Shown: positions 1-9,362 of the stretch, in pieces
Layout: each line of letters opens with the position of its first letter
Numbering within the stretch: the first letter of the stretch is position 1
DNA from: Gammaproteobacteria bacterium
GTDB lineage: Bacteria > Pseudomonadota > Gammaproteobacteria > HTCC5015
Assembly (NCBI GenBank): GCA_026004975.1
Contig: BPKE01000002.1
Span: 186,001 to 250,000 of the forward strand
Length of the DNA: 64,000 nt
Reading direction: 5' to 3'
The notes under the pieces: model-generated
Database searches by the model: none
The model's input: the letters and a program-made list of their open reading frames with translations, nothing else
What the model was told of the DNA's origin: nothing
Translations under genes and position numbers: made by a program

Positions 1-2
1 AC

Positions 3-2084
3 GAATACGGCATCGTCATGGGCACCTCCCACCACGAGCCGATGATGCGCGCCGACAAGGAGTGGAACCGCCACGGCCGCGGCCCCTGGCAATACTCGAC
101 CAACCGCGAGGCGATCTACGCCTTCTGGGAGGAAGGGGCGCGCCGGGCCAAACCCTACGACAGCATCTTCACCCTCGGCATGCGCGGCCAGGAAGACCGG
201 CCGCTGAGCGAGGGGGAGAACATCGAACTGCTGCAGCGCATCGTCGCCGACCAGCGCGAGATCCTCGCCCGCGTGTTCGGCGCCGAAAACCTCACCCGCG
301 TACCGCAGGTCTGGACGCTCTACAAGGAAGTCCAGGGCTTCTACGAGCGCGGCATGCGCGTGCCCGACGACGTCACCCTGATCTGGAGCGACGACAACTG
401 GGGCAACCTGCGGCGCGTGCCGACCGCACAGGAACGCCGCCGCAGCGGCGGCGCCGGCGTCTACTACCATCTGGACTACGTCGGCGGACCGCGTTCCTAC
501 CGCTGGATCGGCACGGTCCACATCGCCAAGATCCAGGAGCAGATGAACCTCGCCTGGGCTTTCGGCGCCGACCGGCTGTGGATCGTCAACGTCGGCGACA
601 TCAAGCCCATGGAATTCCCCATGGAGTTCTTCCTGCGCCTGGCCTGGGACCCGGAGGCCTGGCCCGCTTGGCGCCTGCCCGAGTACACCCGGCGCTGGGC
701 GGCGCGCGAATTCGGCGCCGAACACGCCGCCGACATCGCCGCCCTGATCGACTTCTACACCCGCCACAACCAGCGCCGCAAGCCCGAGCTGCAGGACCAG
801 AGCAGCTACAGCCTGCTCGCCCACCGCGAAGCCGAGCGCGTCGAGGCCGAGCTGCAGGACGCGCTGGCGCGCGCGAGCGCGCTGGAGGCGCGGCTGGCGC
901 CGGCCTGGCGCGACGCCTACGTGCAACTCGTCGGCCACCCCGTGGCCGCCAGCGCCAACCTGACCCTCATGTACATCGCCCAGGCGCGCAACCATCTCTT
1001 TGCCGAACAGCGCCGCGCCGAGACCGAGCGCTGGGCCCGGGTCGTGCTCGACCGCTTCGCCGAGGACGCCCGCCTCACCGAGCGCTACCATCGCCTGCGC
1101 GGCGGCAAGTGGCGGCACATGATGGACCAGCCGCACATCGGTTATCTGTACTGGAACAACCCGCCGGAGAACGTCACGCCGGTCACCGCCCACTACCGCC
1201 CCCACCTGGCGCCGGACATGGGGGTGGCGATCGAGGGCCAGGCGCGCGCCTGGCCGGTGCCCGGCCCCTACCGCCTGTCCTTCACCCGCTTCGGCCAGCC
1301 GACCCGGCGCATCGAGGTGTTCAACCGCGGCCGCACGCCGTTCACCGCGCGCATCGAGACCGATGCCGACTGGATCCGCCTGGACCGCGAAACGTTCACC
1401 GTGGCCGACAGCGTGCCGGTGGAAATCGGCGTCGACTGGACGCGGCTGCCGCCGGGCCGCCACCGTGGGTGGTTGACCGTGCACGGCGCCAGCTGGGGGC
1501 CGGCCCGCATCGAGGTGGTCGCCGAGCAACCGCCGGCGGCGCTGGTCGAAACGGCGCGCGGTTTCCTCGAAGGCGACGGCGTGGTCGCCATCGACGCCGC
1601 CCATTACCAGGCCAGGGGGGCGGCGGACGGCCTCGACTGGGTGGTGTTGCCCGGCTTCGGCCGGCGCGGTTCGGCGCTCACCACCCTGCCGGCGGCCGAC
1701 CGCTTCTACGACGATCCGGCCGCCGCGCCTTGGGTCGAATACGAATTCACGCTCTTCGAACCCGGCGAACGGGCGCTCATCGTCGAGCTCGCCCCGACCC
1801 AACGCCTCTTCCCCGACCGCGGCCTGCGCTACGCCGTGGCCTTCGACGGCGGCCCGCCGCGCATCCTCGACGCCCTGGAAGGCTACGACCAGGCCGCCTG
1901 GGAACGCGCCGTGATCGCCAACCTGCACCGCCACGCGAGCCGGCATCGCTTCGCGCGCGCCGGGGTGCACCGCCTGCGCCTGTGGCGGCTCGATCCCGGG
2001 CTCACCGTCGAGCGGCTGATCCTCCACCGCGGCGAGCTGCCGCCCAGCCTGCTCGGCCCGCCGGAAAGCGCTTATCGTCCCTGA
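3..2084 (+). CDS. GH115 xylan alpha-1,2-glucuronidase, 5' end cut off by window
   Basis: The reading frame is already open at the first base, and the translation EYGIVMGTSHHEPM shows the window begins inside the gene. Family hallmarks are the GTSHHEPM segment, the block NVGDIKPMEFPMEFFL at about residue 195, and a C-terminal beta-rich part after about residue 420. Family members remove glucuronic or 4-O-methylglucuronic acid from xylan, including from internal branches. About 690 residues are present; full-length members are usually 850 to 960, so the signal peptide and first domain are missing. A terminator follows directly, and the next gene is a LacI-type repressor, which fits a xylan locus together with the GH10 gene downstream. 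Family assignment is firm; exact substrate preference is inferred. Confidence 0.9.
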   Translation, partial: EYGIVMGTSHHEPMMRADKEWNRHGRGPWQYSTNREAIYAFWEEGARRAKPYDSIFTLGMRGQEDRPLSEGENIELLQRIVADQREILARVFGAENLTRVPQVWTLYKEVQGFYERGMRVPDDVTLIWSDDNWGNLRRVPTAQERRRSGGAGVYYHLDYVGGPRSYRWIGTVHIAKIQEQMNLAWAFGADRLWIVNVGDIKPMEFPMEFFLRLAWDPEAWPAWRLPEYTRRWAAREFGAEHAADIAALIDFYTRHNQRRKPELQDQSSYSLLAHREAERVEAELQDALARASALEARLAPAWRDAYVQLVGHPVAASANLTLMYIAQARNHLFAEQRRAETERWARVVLDRFAEDARLTERYHRLRGGKWRHMMDQPHIGYLYWNNPPENVTPVTAHYRPHLAPDMGVAIEGQARAWPVPGPYRLSFTRFGQPTRRIEVFNRGRTPFTARIETDADWIRLDRETFTVADSVPVEIGVDWTRLPPGRHRGWLTVHGASWGPARIEVVAEQPPAALVETARGFLEGDGVVAIDAAHYQARGAADGLDWVVLPGFGRRGSALTTLPAADRFYDDPAAAPWVEYEFTLFEPGERALIVELAPTQRLFPDRGLRYAVAFDGGPPRILDALEGYDQAAWERAVIANLHRHASRHRFARAGVHRLRLWRLDPGLTVERLILHRGELPPSLLGPPESAYRP

Positions 2085-2089
2085 GGCGC

Positions 2090-2118
2090 GGCCCCGTGCT
2101 ACCATCACGGGGCCTTTT
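2090..2118 (+). terminator. Intrinsic terminator after GH115 gene
   Basis: A 9-bp perfect stem, GGCCCCGTG pairing with CACGGGGCC, encloses a 7-base loop and is followed by TTTT. It starts 6 bases after the GH115 stop. The repressor start codon lies only 16 bases past the T-run, so repressor expression may depend on partial read-through, or on a promoter inside the 3' end of the glucuronidase gene. Confidence 0.85.
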
Positions 2119-2133
2119 CATATCCGGACGCCG

Positions 2134-3171
2134 ATGTCACGCAAACGCAGCGCCACCATCCACGACGTCGCCAAGCTCGCCGGCGTCTCCATCAAGACCG
2201 TCTCGCGGGTGGTCAACAACGAGCCCAAGGTGCGGGCGGAGACCGCCCGCCGCGTGCGCGAGGCGATCGCCGCGCTGGACTACGTGCCGAACAGCTCGGC
2301 CCGCTCGCTGCGCTCCGAGCGCGCGCCGTTGATCGGCCTGGTCCACGACAACCCGAGCATCGGCTATATCAGCACCATCCTGATCGGCGCCCACGCCGCC
2401 TGTCGACGCTACGATTATCACCTGGTGGTCGAACCGATCCGCGCCGATGCGCCGGACCTCGACGAGGCCATCGAGCGCCTGGTGGTGCGCTCGCGCATCT
2501 CCGGGCTGATCCTCACTCCGCCGGTCTGCGACGACCCGCGCATCCTCGCCACCCTGGAGCGGCACGACCTGCCCTTCGCCCAGATCGCGCCGAACATCCG
2601 TGCCCCGGGCAACTGCTACGTCTACATGGAAGACGAGCAGGCCGCCTTCGAGCTCACCCGGAAGCTGATCGAGCTCGGGCACCGCCGGCTGGCCATCATC
2701 CTCGGCGACCCCAACCAGATCGCCAGCACCGACCGGCGCCGCGGCTTCGAGCGCGCGCTCGCCGAGGCGGGCCTGCCGCTGCCGGCCGAGTACGTCCAGC
2801 AGGGCGACTTCACCTACCGCTCCGGCCTGCGCTGCGCCGAGGCGCTGCTGACCCTGCCCGAGCCCCCCAGCGCGATTTTCGCCAGCAACGACGACATGGC
2901 GATCGCGGCGATTTCGGTGGCCCACAAGCACCACCTGCACGTGCCCGACGACGTGTCCATCGTCGGCTTCGACGACATCCCCTACGCCGCCGAGCTGTGG
3001 CCCGCGCTGACCACCGTCCGCCAACCCATCGCCGAGATGGCCGCCGCGGCGGTCGAACTGCTGCTGGAACACGCCCTGCCGGCGCACCGCCAGGGCGAGA
3101 CATGCCGGCTGGTCACCCGCCTGGACTACACCCTGCAACTGCGCGAATCCGCCGGCCCGCCGCGGCGCTGA
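2134..3171 (+). CDS. LacI/GalR-family transcriptional repressor
   Basis: A 345-residue protein with the family architecture. Residues about 7 to 55 form the helix-turn-helix and hinge helix (TIHDVAKLAGVSIKTVSRV, then YVPNSSARSLRSER), followed by a periplasmic-binding-protein-like sensor domain ending in the typical PYAAELWPALTTVRQP segment. Such proteins bind palindromic operators as dimers and let go or tighten when a sugar binds. It sits between two xylan-degrading genes, and four palindromes of the TGACAACGTTGTCA type lie within 4 kb, one of them directly on the xylanase promoter. I infer it is the local xylan-utilisation repressor. The effector is probably a xylo- or glucurono-oligosaccharide product, but nothing in the sequence proves this. 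Confidence 0.92.
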   Translation: MSRKRSATIHDVAKLAGVSIKTVSRVVNNEPKVRAETARRVREAIAALDYVPNSSARSLRSERAPLIGLVHDNPSIGYISTILIGAHAACRRYDYHLVVEPIRADAPDLDEAIERLVVRSRISGLILTPPVCDDPRILATLERHDLPFAQIAPNIRAPGNCYVYMEDEQAAFELTRKLIELGHRRLAIILGDPNQIASTDRRRGFERALAEAGLPLPAEYVQQGDFTYRSGLRCAEALLTLPEPPSAIFASNDDMAIAAISVAHKHHLHVPDDVSIVGFDDIPYAAELWPALTTVRQPIAEMAAAAVELLLEHALPAHRQGETCRLVTRLDYTLQLRESAGPPRR

Positions 3172-3238
3172 ACACCCGCCGCGGTCTCGGTCCGGTCCCG
3201 GCCGGCCCGCCGCGTTTCTGCGCGTTCGAGCGGAAGGC

Positions 3239-3267
3239 TTGACAACCTTGTCATCCGCGTTTATCTT
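3239..3267 (+). promoter_or_regulatory. Sigma-70-like promoter overlapped by LacI-type operator
   Basis: TTGACA at 3239-3244 and TATCTT at 3262-3267 are separated by exactly 17 bases. The first operator overlaps the -35 box and the second covers the expected transcription start, a classic arrangement for repression. Direction is rightward, into DNA with no recognisable gene. Confidence 0.6.
3240..3253. promoter_or_regulatory. LacI-family operator (TGACAACCTTGTCA)
   Basis: A 14-base palindrome with both half-sites TGACAA/TTGTCA intact. The centre is CC instead of the usual CG. It overlaps the -35 box of the rightward promoter. Same half-site as the operator at the xylanase promoter, so probably bound by the same neighbouring LacI-type protein. 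Confidence 0.75.
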
Positions 3268-3273
3268 TATTCA

Positions 3274-3287
3274 TGACATCGTTGTCA
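3274..3287. promoter_or_regulatory. LacI-family operator (TGACATCGTTGTCA)
   Basis: A near-perfect 14-base palindrome fitting the general LacI-family pattern TGNNANCGNTNNCA. It begins 6 bases after the -10 box, so it lies over the expected start of transcription. Confidence 0.75.
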
Positions 3288-3554
3288 CTCTTCTCCTCAG
3301 TAAGGCGAGTGTTGAGGCCGTCCCCTCCCCCGGGCCGGCCTTTCTTTTTGCCGCCGCCCCGCGGGCGGCCCCGCCCTTTCCGGCTGCGGGAAGCGGTCGA
3401 CGAGGCGCCCCGCGCGGCGCCCGTCGCCGGGCCGCAACCCGCCCTGCTCCACCGCACCGGACGCGATCCAAAGCGGGCGGACCCGCGGCCCGCCCGCCAC
3501 CGAGAGACGGCGGGGGGTGGTCCGCCGTCCGCCGGACCGGGCCGGGGCCCGATC

Positions 3555-3568
3555 TGACAACGTTGTCC
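3555..3568. promoter_or_regulatory. LacI-family operator (TGACAACGTTGTCC)
   Basis: Identical in all 14 bases to the operator at the xylanase promoter (6862-6875). It stands alone about 80 bases before the xylanase terminator, with no obvious promoter. It could act as an auxiliary site for DNA looping. Confidence 0.7.
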
Positions 3569-3648
3569 TACCAGCCCGCGGCGAATCCGTCAAGCCGCGG
3601 CCGCCGCCCACTGCCCCGCCCGGCCGACCGCGGCCGCCCTCGGGCATG

Positions 3649-3679
3649 AAAAAAAGCCCGGCGCCTCGCGGCGCCGGGC
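3649..3679 (-). terminator. Intrinsic terminator of the GH10 gene
   Basis: Read on the minus strand, a 10-bp perfect stem (GCCCGGCGCC with GGCGCCGGGC) and a 4-base loop are followed by seven T. It lies 26 bases past the xylanase stop codon. Confidence 0.9.
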
Positions 3680-3704
3680 CGGATGTCACGACCGCGCGGG
3701 CCGC

Positions 3705-6700
3705 TCACTGCTCGACGATCGACACCTCGTCGATGTAGAGGTCCGCGGCCAGGCCGGTGCGCTCGAAGTAGATCCGCGCCTCCGTGACCTCCCCGCAGCT
3801 CGCCGGCACGTCGATGGTGCCCGTGAGCTCGATCCAGGTGTTGGGGGCTGCGGCATCGACGTTCGCCACCCAGGCGTATTCCTCAATGCCGTCCTGCGTT
3901 TCGCACGTGAGCTTGCGGGTCAGGGTGACGGGTTCGTCGCCGGCGCCGGTGTGCAGAACCCGGGCGCTCACCGTATAGCTCTCCCCGACCTGCAGGCGGC
4001 CGGTCAGATTATAGGACGGGTGCGAGTCTTCCACCCGGTTGCTGACCCACAGGCTGTTGTTGCCGGCATAGGCGCGATCGCTGGTGATCGACAGGCTGGT
4101 GCCGCCCACCCACCAGGCTCTCCAGCCCGGGTCCAGCGAACCGCTCTCGAAGCCGCCGTCTTCGACCAGGTTCTCGGCCGGCAGGGTGACGCTGACGTCG
4201 TCGATGTAGACGTTCACGCCCGCGGCCGTGCCCTCGAAGTACAGTTGCACGTCCTGGATGTCGCAATCGAGCGGGATGCCGAAGGCGCCGGACAAGACCG
4301 TCCAGGTGTTGGCCGGCACCGCGGTGTTGTTGTCCACCCAGAGGAAACTGTCGCCGTCGGCGCAGCCGATCTTCGCCGACATGCGCACCGTGTCGTCACC
4401 GGCGCCGGTGTGGTACACCCAGGCCTCGGCGAGGTAATTCACCCCGGCCACCATGAACGGCGTGAGGTCGTAGGCCGCGTAGCCGCCGGTGCCGGCGACG
4501 CCGCTGCGGTCGACCAACAGGCTCTGGCTGCCGGCGTGCGCCTGGTCGGTGGACAAGGAAAGCGCCGCGCCGCTGCCGAAGGCGCTCCAGCCGGCGGCCA
4601 GGGTCGGCCCCTCGAAACCGCCGTCGGTGACCAGGTTGAGCGGCACCACGGCGACGTCGTCGATGTAGACGGCCACCCCCTCGGCCGTGCCCTCGAAGTA
4701 GATCTGCGCTTCCTCGAGACCGCAGCCCTGCGGGATCGTCAACACGCCCGAGAGCTTCGTCCACGTGTTGGCCGGCACCGCCGTGTTGTTGTCGAGCCAG
4801 GGATAATCGTCGACGCCGTCGCAACGGACCTTCGCGCTCAAACGCACCGTGTCGTCACCGGCGCCGGCCTGGTACACCCAGGCGCTGACCTCGTAGGCGG
4901 TGCCGCTCGCGACCTTGTCGGTCAGCCAGTAGGCGGCGAAGCCGCCGGTGCCGGAAAGGCCGCTGCGGTCGACCAACAGGCTCTGGCTGCCCGCGTGCGC
5001 CTGGTCGGTGGACAAGGAAAGCGCCGCGCCGCTGCCGAAGGCGCTCCAGCCGCCGTCCAGATTGGCGCCCTCGAAGCCGCCATCGCCGACCAGGTTGACT
5101 TCACCCTGCGGCTCGGGCCGGCCGAAGCGCAGCCAGTCGAGGTTGGCGATGCCGTGGTCCTCCGGCGTGTTGAACAACACGTAGACGTCGTGGGTTTCGT
5201 CGGCGGCGTCGAAGGGCAGCTCGATCTCTTGGAAATTGTTCCAGCCGCCGGTGTAGGGGACCGGCACGGTCAGCACCGCCGGGCTCGCCGGGTCGTCGAA
5301 GTGGATGCTGATCGACGCCTCGGTGTCGCTGCCCTTGGCGTAGCGCAGCCAGAAGGTGTCCCAGCCGTCCTGGAAGGTGACGTCCTCGAACTTGATCCAG
5401 TCGCCGTCGTCGGTGTAGGCGACCACGTCGCCGGCGGCGACGACGCCCTCGCCCGAGTCGTACTCCTCGGCCTGCAGGGTCAGGCCGAACACGTCGCCCT
5501 GCCAGCCGGGCGGCACGTACTCGGGCAGGAGCGCGGCGCAGTCGGCCTCGCCGGCGAGATAACATTGCAGCCATTCCATGCCCACGCGCAGGGTGCCGTC
5601 GGTGGCGACGAGCCAGCCGTTTTCCCCGCCACATGGTGCCTTCCAGGTAACCCCAGAAGGTCACGCCGGCCACGCCCGGGTGCTCCCAGAACACCGGGAA
5701 CAGCTCCGCCAGCCGGTTGGCGTGCAAGGCGTCGTTGGCGATGTGCAGTTCGAACTCGGAGGGGTAGATCGGCAGGCCCGTGGCGGCCAGGGTGTCGAGG
5801 TTCTGCTGCACCATCGACGCCGAGGTCTTCTCCAGGAAGTGCGCCTGCACGCCGATGCCGTCGATCAGGCCGGCCTCCTGCAGCACGCCGATCGGTTCCA
5901 GGTAATCGGCGGTGAACTGTGGCAGTTGCAGGATGTTGTAATCGTTGAGGATCAGCACCGCGTTCGGCCAGCGCTCACGCGCCATCTGGAAGGCGGTGAT
6001 CAGCCAGTCCCAGCCCGTCTCGCCGTCGCCGCCGAGCGCCTCCTTGTACGCGGGCGGCGCGTGCAGGGGCTCGTTGACCACGTCGATCAATTCCAGGTCC
6101 GGGTAGCGCTCGGCCACCGCGTCGTACCACTCGGTGATTTCTTCGAGCTGCTCCTGCGGCGTCAGGCCGTCCAGCCATTCGGGCTGTTGCTGGCCCCAGA
6201 CCAGGGTGTGGAATTTGAACACCAGGCCGTTGTCCCGCGCGAACTGGTAGGCCTGGTCCAAGGCGTCCCAGTTCATCACGTCGCGCTCGGCCTCGACACT
6301 GCCCCATTTGCCGGCGTTCTCCGGCGTGATCTGGTCGAAATAATCCAGCACGTACTGGTAGGTCGAATCGCCGCCGACCGCGGTGCCCAGGAACTTGGCC
6401 GCGGCCGAGCTGCTCGACTCCGAGCTGCTCGACTCCGAGCTGCTCGACTCCGAGCTGCTCGACTCCGAGCTGCTCGACTCCGAGCTGCTCGACTCCGAGC
6501 TGCTCGACTCCGAGCTGCTCGACTCCGAGCTGCTCGACTCCGAGCTGCTCGACTCCGAGCTGCTCGACTCCGAGCTGCTCGACTCCGAGCTGCTCGACTC
6601 CGAGCTGCTCGACTCCGAGCTGCTGGAGGACGCGCTGCTCGAGCTGGCGCTCGAACTCGACCCCCCCGCCACCGTCGTCATCGTCGTGGAAACAGCCGCC

Positions 6701-6748
6701 CAGCGCCAGGCCCAGGGCGGCCAGCCATACCCAAACCGTTCTGCTCAT
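3705..6748 (-). CDS. GH10 endo-beta-1,4-xylanase lipoprotein with CBM6 and three CBM4/9-like modules (two frameshifts)
   Basis: The start at 6748 follows a good ribosome site (GAGGTG) and encodes a lipoprotein signal, MSRTVWVWLAALGLALGGC. The order is: a DDDD/GGGG spacer; a long Ser-Glu tract; the GH10 catalytic domain (about residues 110-400) with acid/base Glu in VVNEP and nucleophile Glu in YPSEFELHI; a CBM6; then three tandem CBM4/9-like modules of about 150 residues. Family role is cutting the xylan backbone; lipidation would hold the enzyme on the cell surface. The frame breaks twice, each time at a homopolymer: seven G in coding sense at 6661-6667 and four G at 5624-5627. Removing one base from each restores 1013 residues. 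I read both as sequence errors, though the first could be a phase-variable tract. A LacI-type operator covers the promoter. Confidence 0.9.
4502..5052. repeat. Direct repeat within CBM4/9-like modules
   Basis: 92 bases at 4502-4593 recur at 4961-5052 with one mismatch. They encode the stretch containing GAALSLSTDQAHAG in two adjacent binding modules. The third module has diverged, so the duplication of these two is recent or has been kept uniform by gene conversion. Confidence 0.9.
6406..6615. repeat. 14 identical 15-bp tandem repeats coding the SSSSE linker
   Basis: The unit CGAGCTGCTCGACTC is repeated 14 times without a single base change, then degrades at 6616. On the coding strand it gives Ser-Ser-Ser-Ser-Glu. 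Poly-serine linkers are known in marine and soil cellulose degraders; the regular Glu every fifth residue and the perfect nucleotide identity are unusual. Confidence 0.97.
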
Positions 6749-6861
6749 GATCACACCTCGCGAAAAAGTCGACACTGCGAACGCCCCTGACGCCGCCCGG
6801 CCACATCCCCGGCCGTCCCCCGGCCCTCACGGGCCCGCCGTCCCGGCGTCGGCGCGTCGGG

Positions 6862-6875
6862 TGACAACGTTGTCC
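6862..6875. promoter_or_regulatory. LacI-family operator at the xylanase promoter
   Basis: TGACAACGTTGTCC, fitting TGNNANCGNTNNCA except for the last base. It abuts the -10 box of the minus-strand promoter on its downstream side, so a bound repressor would block transcription start. Confidence 0.82.
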
Positions 6876-6904
6876 AGTATACCACGTAGTCCATCCAGGG
6901 GCAA
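6876..6904 (-). promoter_or_regulatory. Sigma-70-like promoter of the GH10 xylanase
   Basis: On the minus strand, TTGCCC (6904-6899) and TATACT (6881-6876) are spaced 17 bases apart. The predicted leader is about 120 bases. The remaining bases up to the dehydrogenase start at 7050 hold nothing else I recognise. Confidence 0.7.
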
Positions 6905-7049
6905 GCCGGCCCGCCGGGCACCGCGCCGCCGATTCCGGCCCGCCCGCCTTGCGGCCGGGGCGGGCGGCGGCTAGCATAGCCCGGCCCGCCGGTCCCGCCG
7001 GCGGCGCGGGCCCGCCGCCCGCACGGGCCGAACCACGACGAGGCAGGAC

Positions 7050-8329
<1,280 letters not shown>

Positions 8330-8333
<4 letters not shown>

Positions 8334-9352
8334 GCGCCCCGCTGCGCGTCCTGGTCACCGGCAGCGCGGGCTTCATCGGCTCGGCGGTGGCGATCCGGCT
8401 GCTCGAGCGCGGCGACGAGGTGATCGGCCTCGACGACCACAACCCCTACTACGACCCGGCCCTCAAGGAGGCGCGCCTGCGCGGCTGCAACCAGGCATCC
8501 CGGCTTCCGCTTCCACCGCCTCGACCTCGCCGACCGCGCCGCGCTTGAGCCGCTGTTCGCCCGAACACGGCCGCCAGCGGTGGTGCACCTGGCCGCCCAG
8601 GCCGGCGTGCGCTACTCGCTCGAGAACCCGCACGCCTACGTCGAGAGCAACCTGGTCGGCTTCCTGAACGTGCTCGAGGCTGCCGGCACCGGCGTCGAGC
8701 ACCTGGTCTACGCCTCGTCGAGCTCGGTCTACGGCGCCAACACCCGCCTGCCCTTCTCGGTGCACGACCACGTCGACCACCCGCTGAGCCTGTACGCCGC
8801 CACCAAGAAGGCCAACGAGCTGATGGCGCACAGCTACAGCCACCTCTACGGCCTGCCCGGCACCGGCCTGCGCTTCTTCACCGTCTACGGCCCCTGGGGG
8901 CGGCCGGACATGGCCCTGTTCATGTTCACCCGCGCCATCCTCGAGGGCCGGCCGATCCAGGTCTTCAACGACGGGCCGGATGCACGCGACTTCACCTACA
9001 TCGACGACATCGTCGAGGGCGTGGTGCGCGCCTGACCGTCGCCGCCGCGCGCCCGATCCCGCACTGGATCACGGCGCGCCCCGACCCCGGCCGCCAGCGC
9101 GCGCGCCGCTACCGGCTCTACAACATCGGCAACGGCAAGCCGGTGCCGTTGATGGACTACATCCACGCCATCGAGCGCGCCCTGGGCAAGCGCGCCGAGA
9201 TCGAATACCTGCCGCTGCAGCCGGGCGACGTGCCGCACACCCACGCCGACGTCACCGAGCTGGCCGAGGCGGTCGGCTACCGTCCCGCCACGCCGGTCGA
9301 GGAAGGTGTGGCACGCTTCGTGCTGTGGTATCGCGAGTACTACCGTGTCTGA
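8330..9352 (+). CDS. NAD-dependent nucleotide-sugar epimerase, CapI/WbpP-like (two frameshifts)
   Basis: A GTG start overlaps the dehydrogenase stop. The product is a short-chain dehydrogenase-type epimerase with [13 protein letters not shown] at the N-terminus and the catalytic Ser and Tyr-x3-Lys (SSSSVYG and YAATKKANE). Reading through two single-base errors gives about 340 residues, the usual size for UDP-glucuronate or UDP-GlcNAc 4-epimerases. One extra G appears at about 8494-8495, where the frame resumes as [14 protein letters not shown]. One C is missing at about 9033, where the frame resumes as [14 protein letters not shown]. Both flanks are well conserved, so I treat the breaks as sequence errors. 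Its exact substrate (glucuronate or N-acetyl sugar) is not clear. Confidence 0.82.
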
Positions 9353-9362
9353 GCGCAGTCCC

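Larger units (their letters stand above)
3172..3648. other. Gene-free interval with LacI-type operators and a promoter
   Basis: About 480 bases between the repressor gene and the convergent xylanase gene hold no credible coding sequence; the open frames here are GC-driven and resemble nothing known. The interval contains a sigma-70-like promoter reading rightward, two LacI-type operators around it, and a third operator 270 bases on. A T-rich stretch after a GC-rich segment at about 3333-3352 could end a short transcript of about 75 bases. I cannot say what, if anything, this promoter is meant to express. Confidence 0.6.

Noticed and set aside
3951-5915. Long plus-strand open frame (about 650 codons) opposite the GH10 gene
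   Set aside because: Low-complexity Val/Gly/Arg composition and no family resemblance; the opposite strand encodes clear CBM and GH10 domains. GC-rich DNA keeps antisense frames open.
6406-6615. CRISPR-like array
   Set aside because: Repeats are contiguous with no spacers and are read in frame as a SSSSE linker.
6655-6681. ATG at 6681 as the xylanase start
   Set aside because: It skips the lipoprotein signal peptide that has a good ribosome site 67 bases upstream; the frame difference is explained by one base in a G-run.
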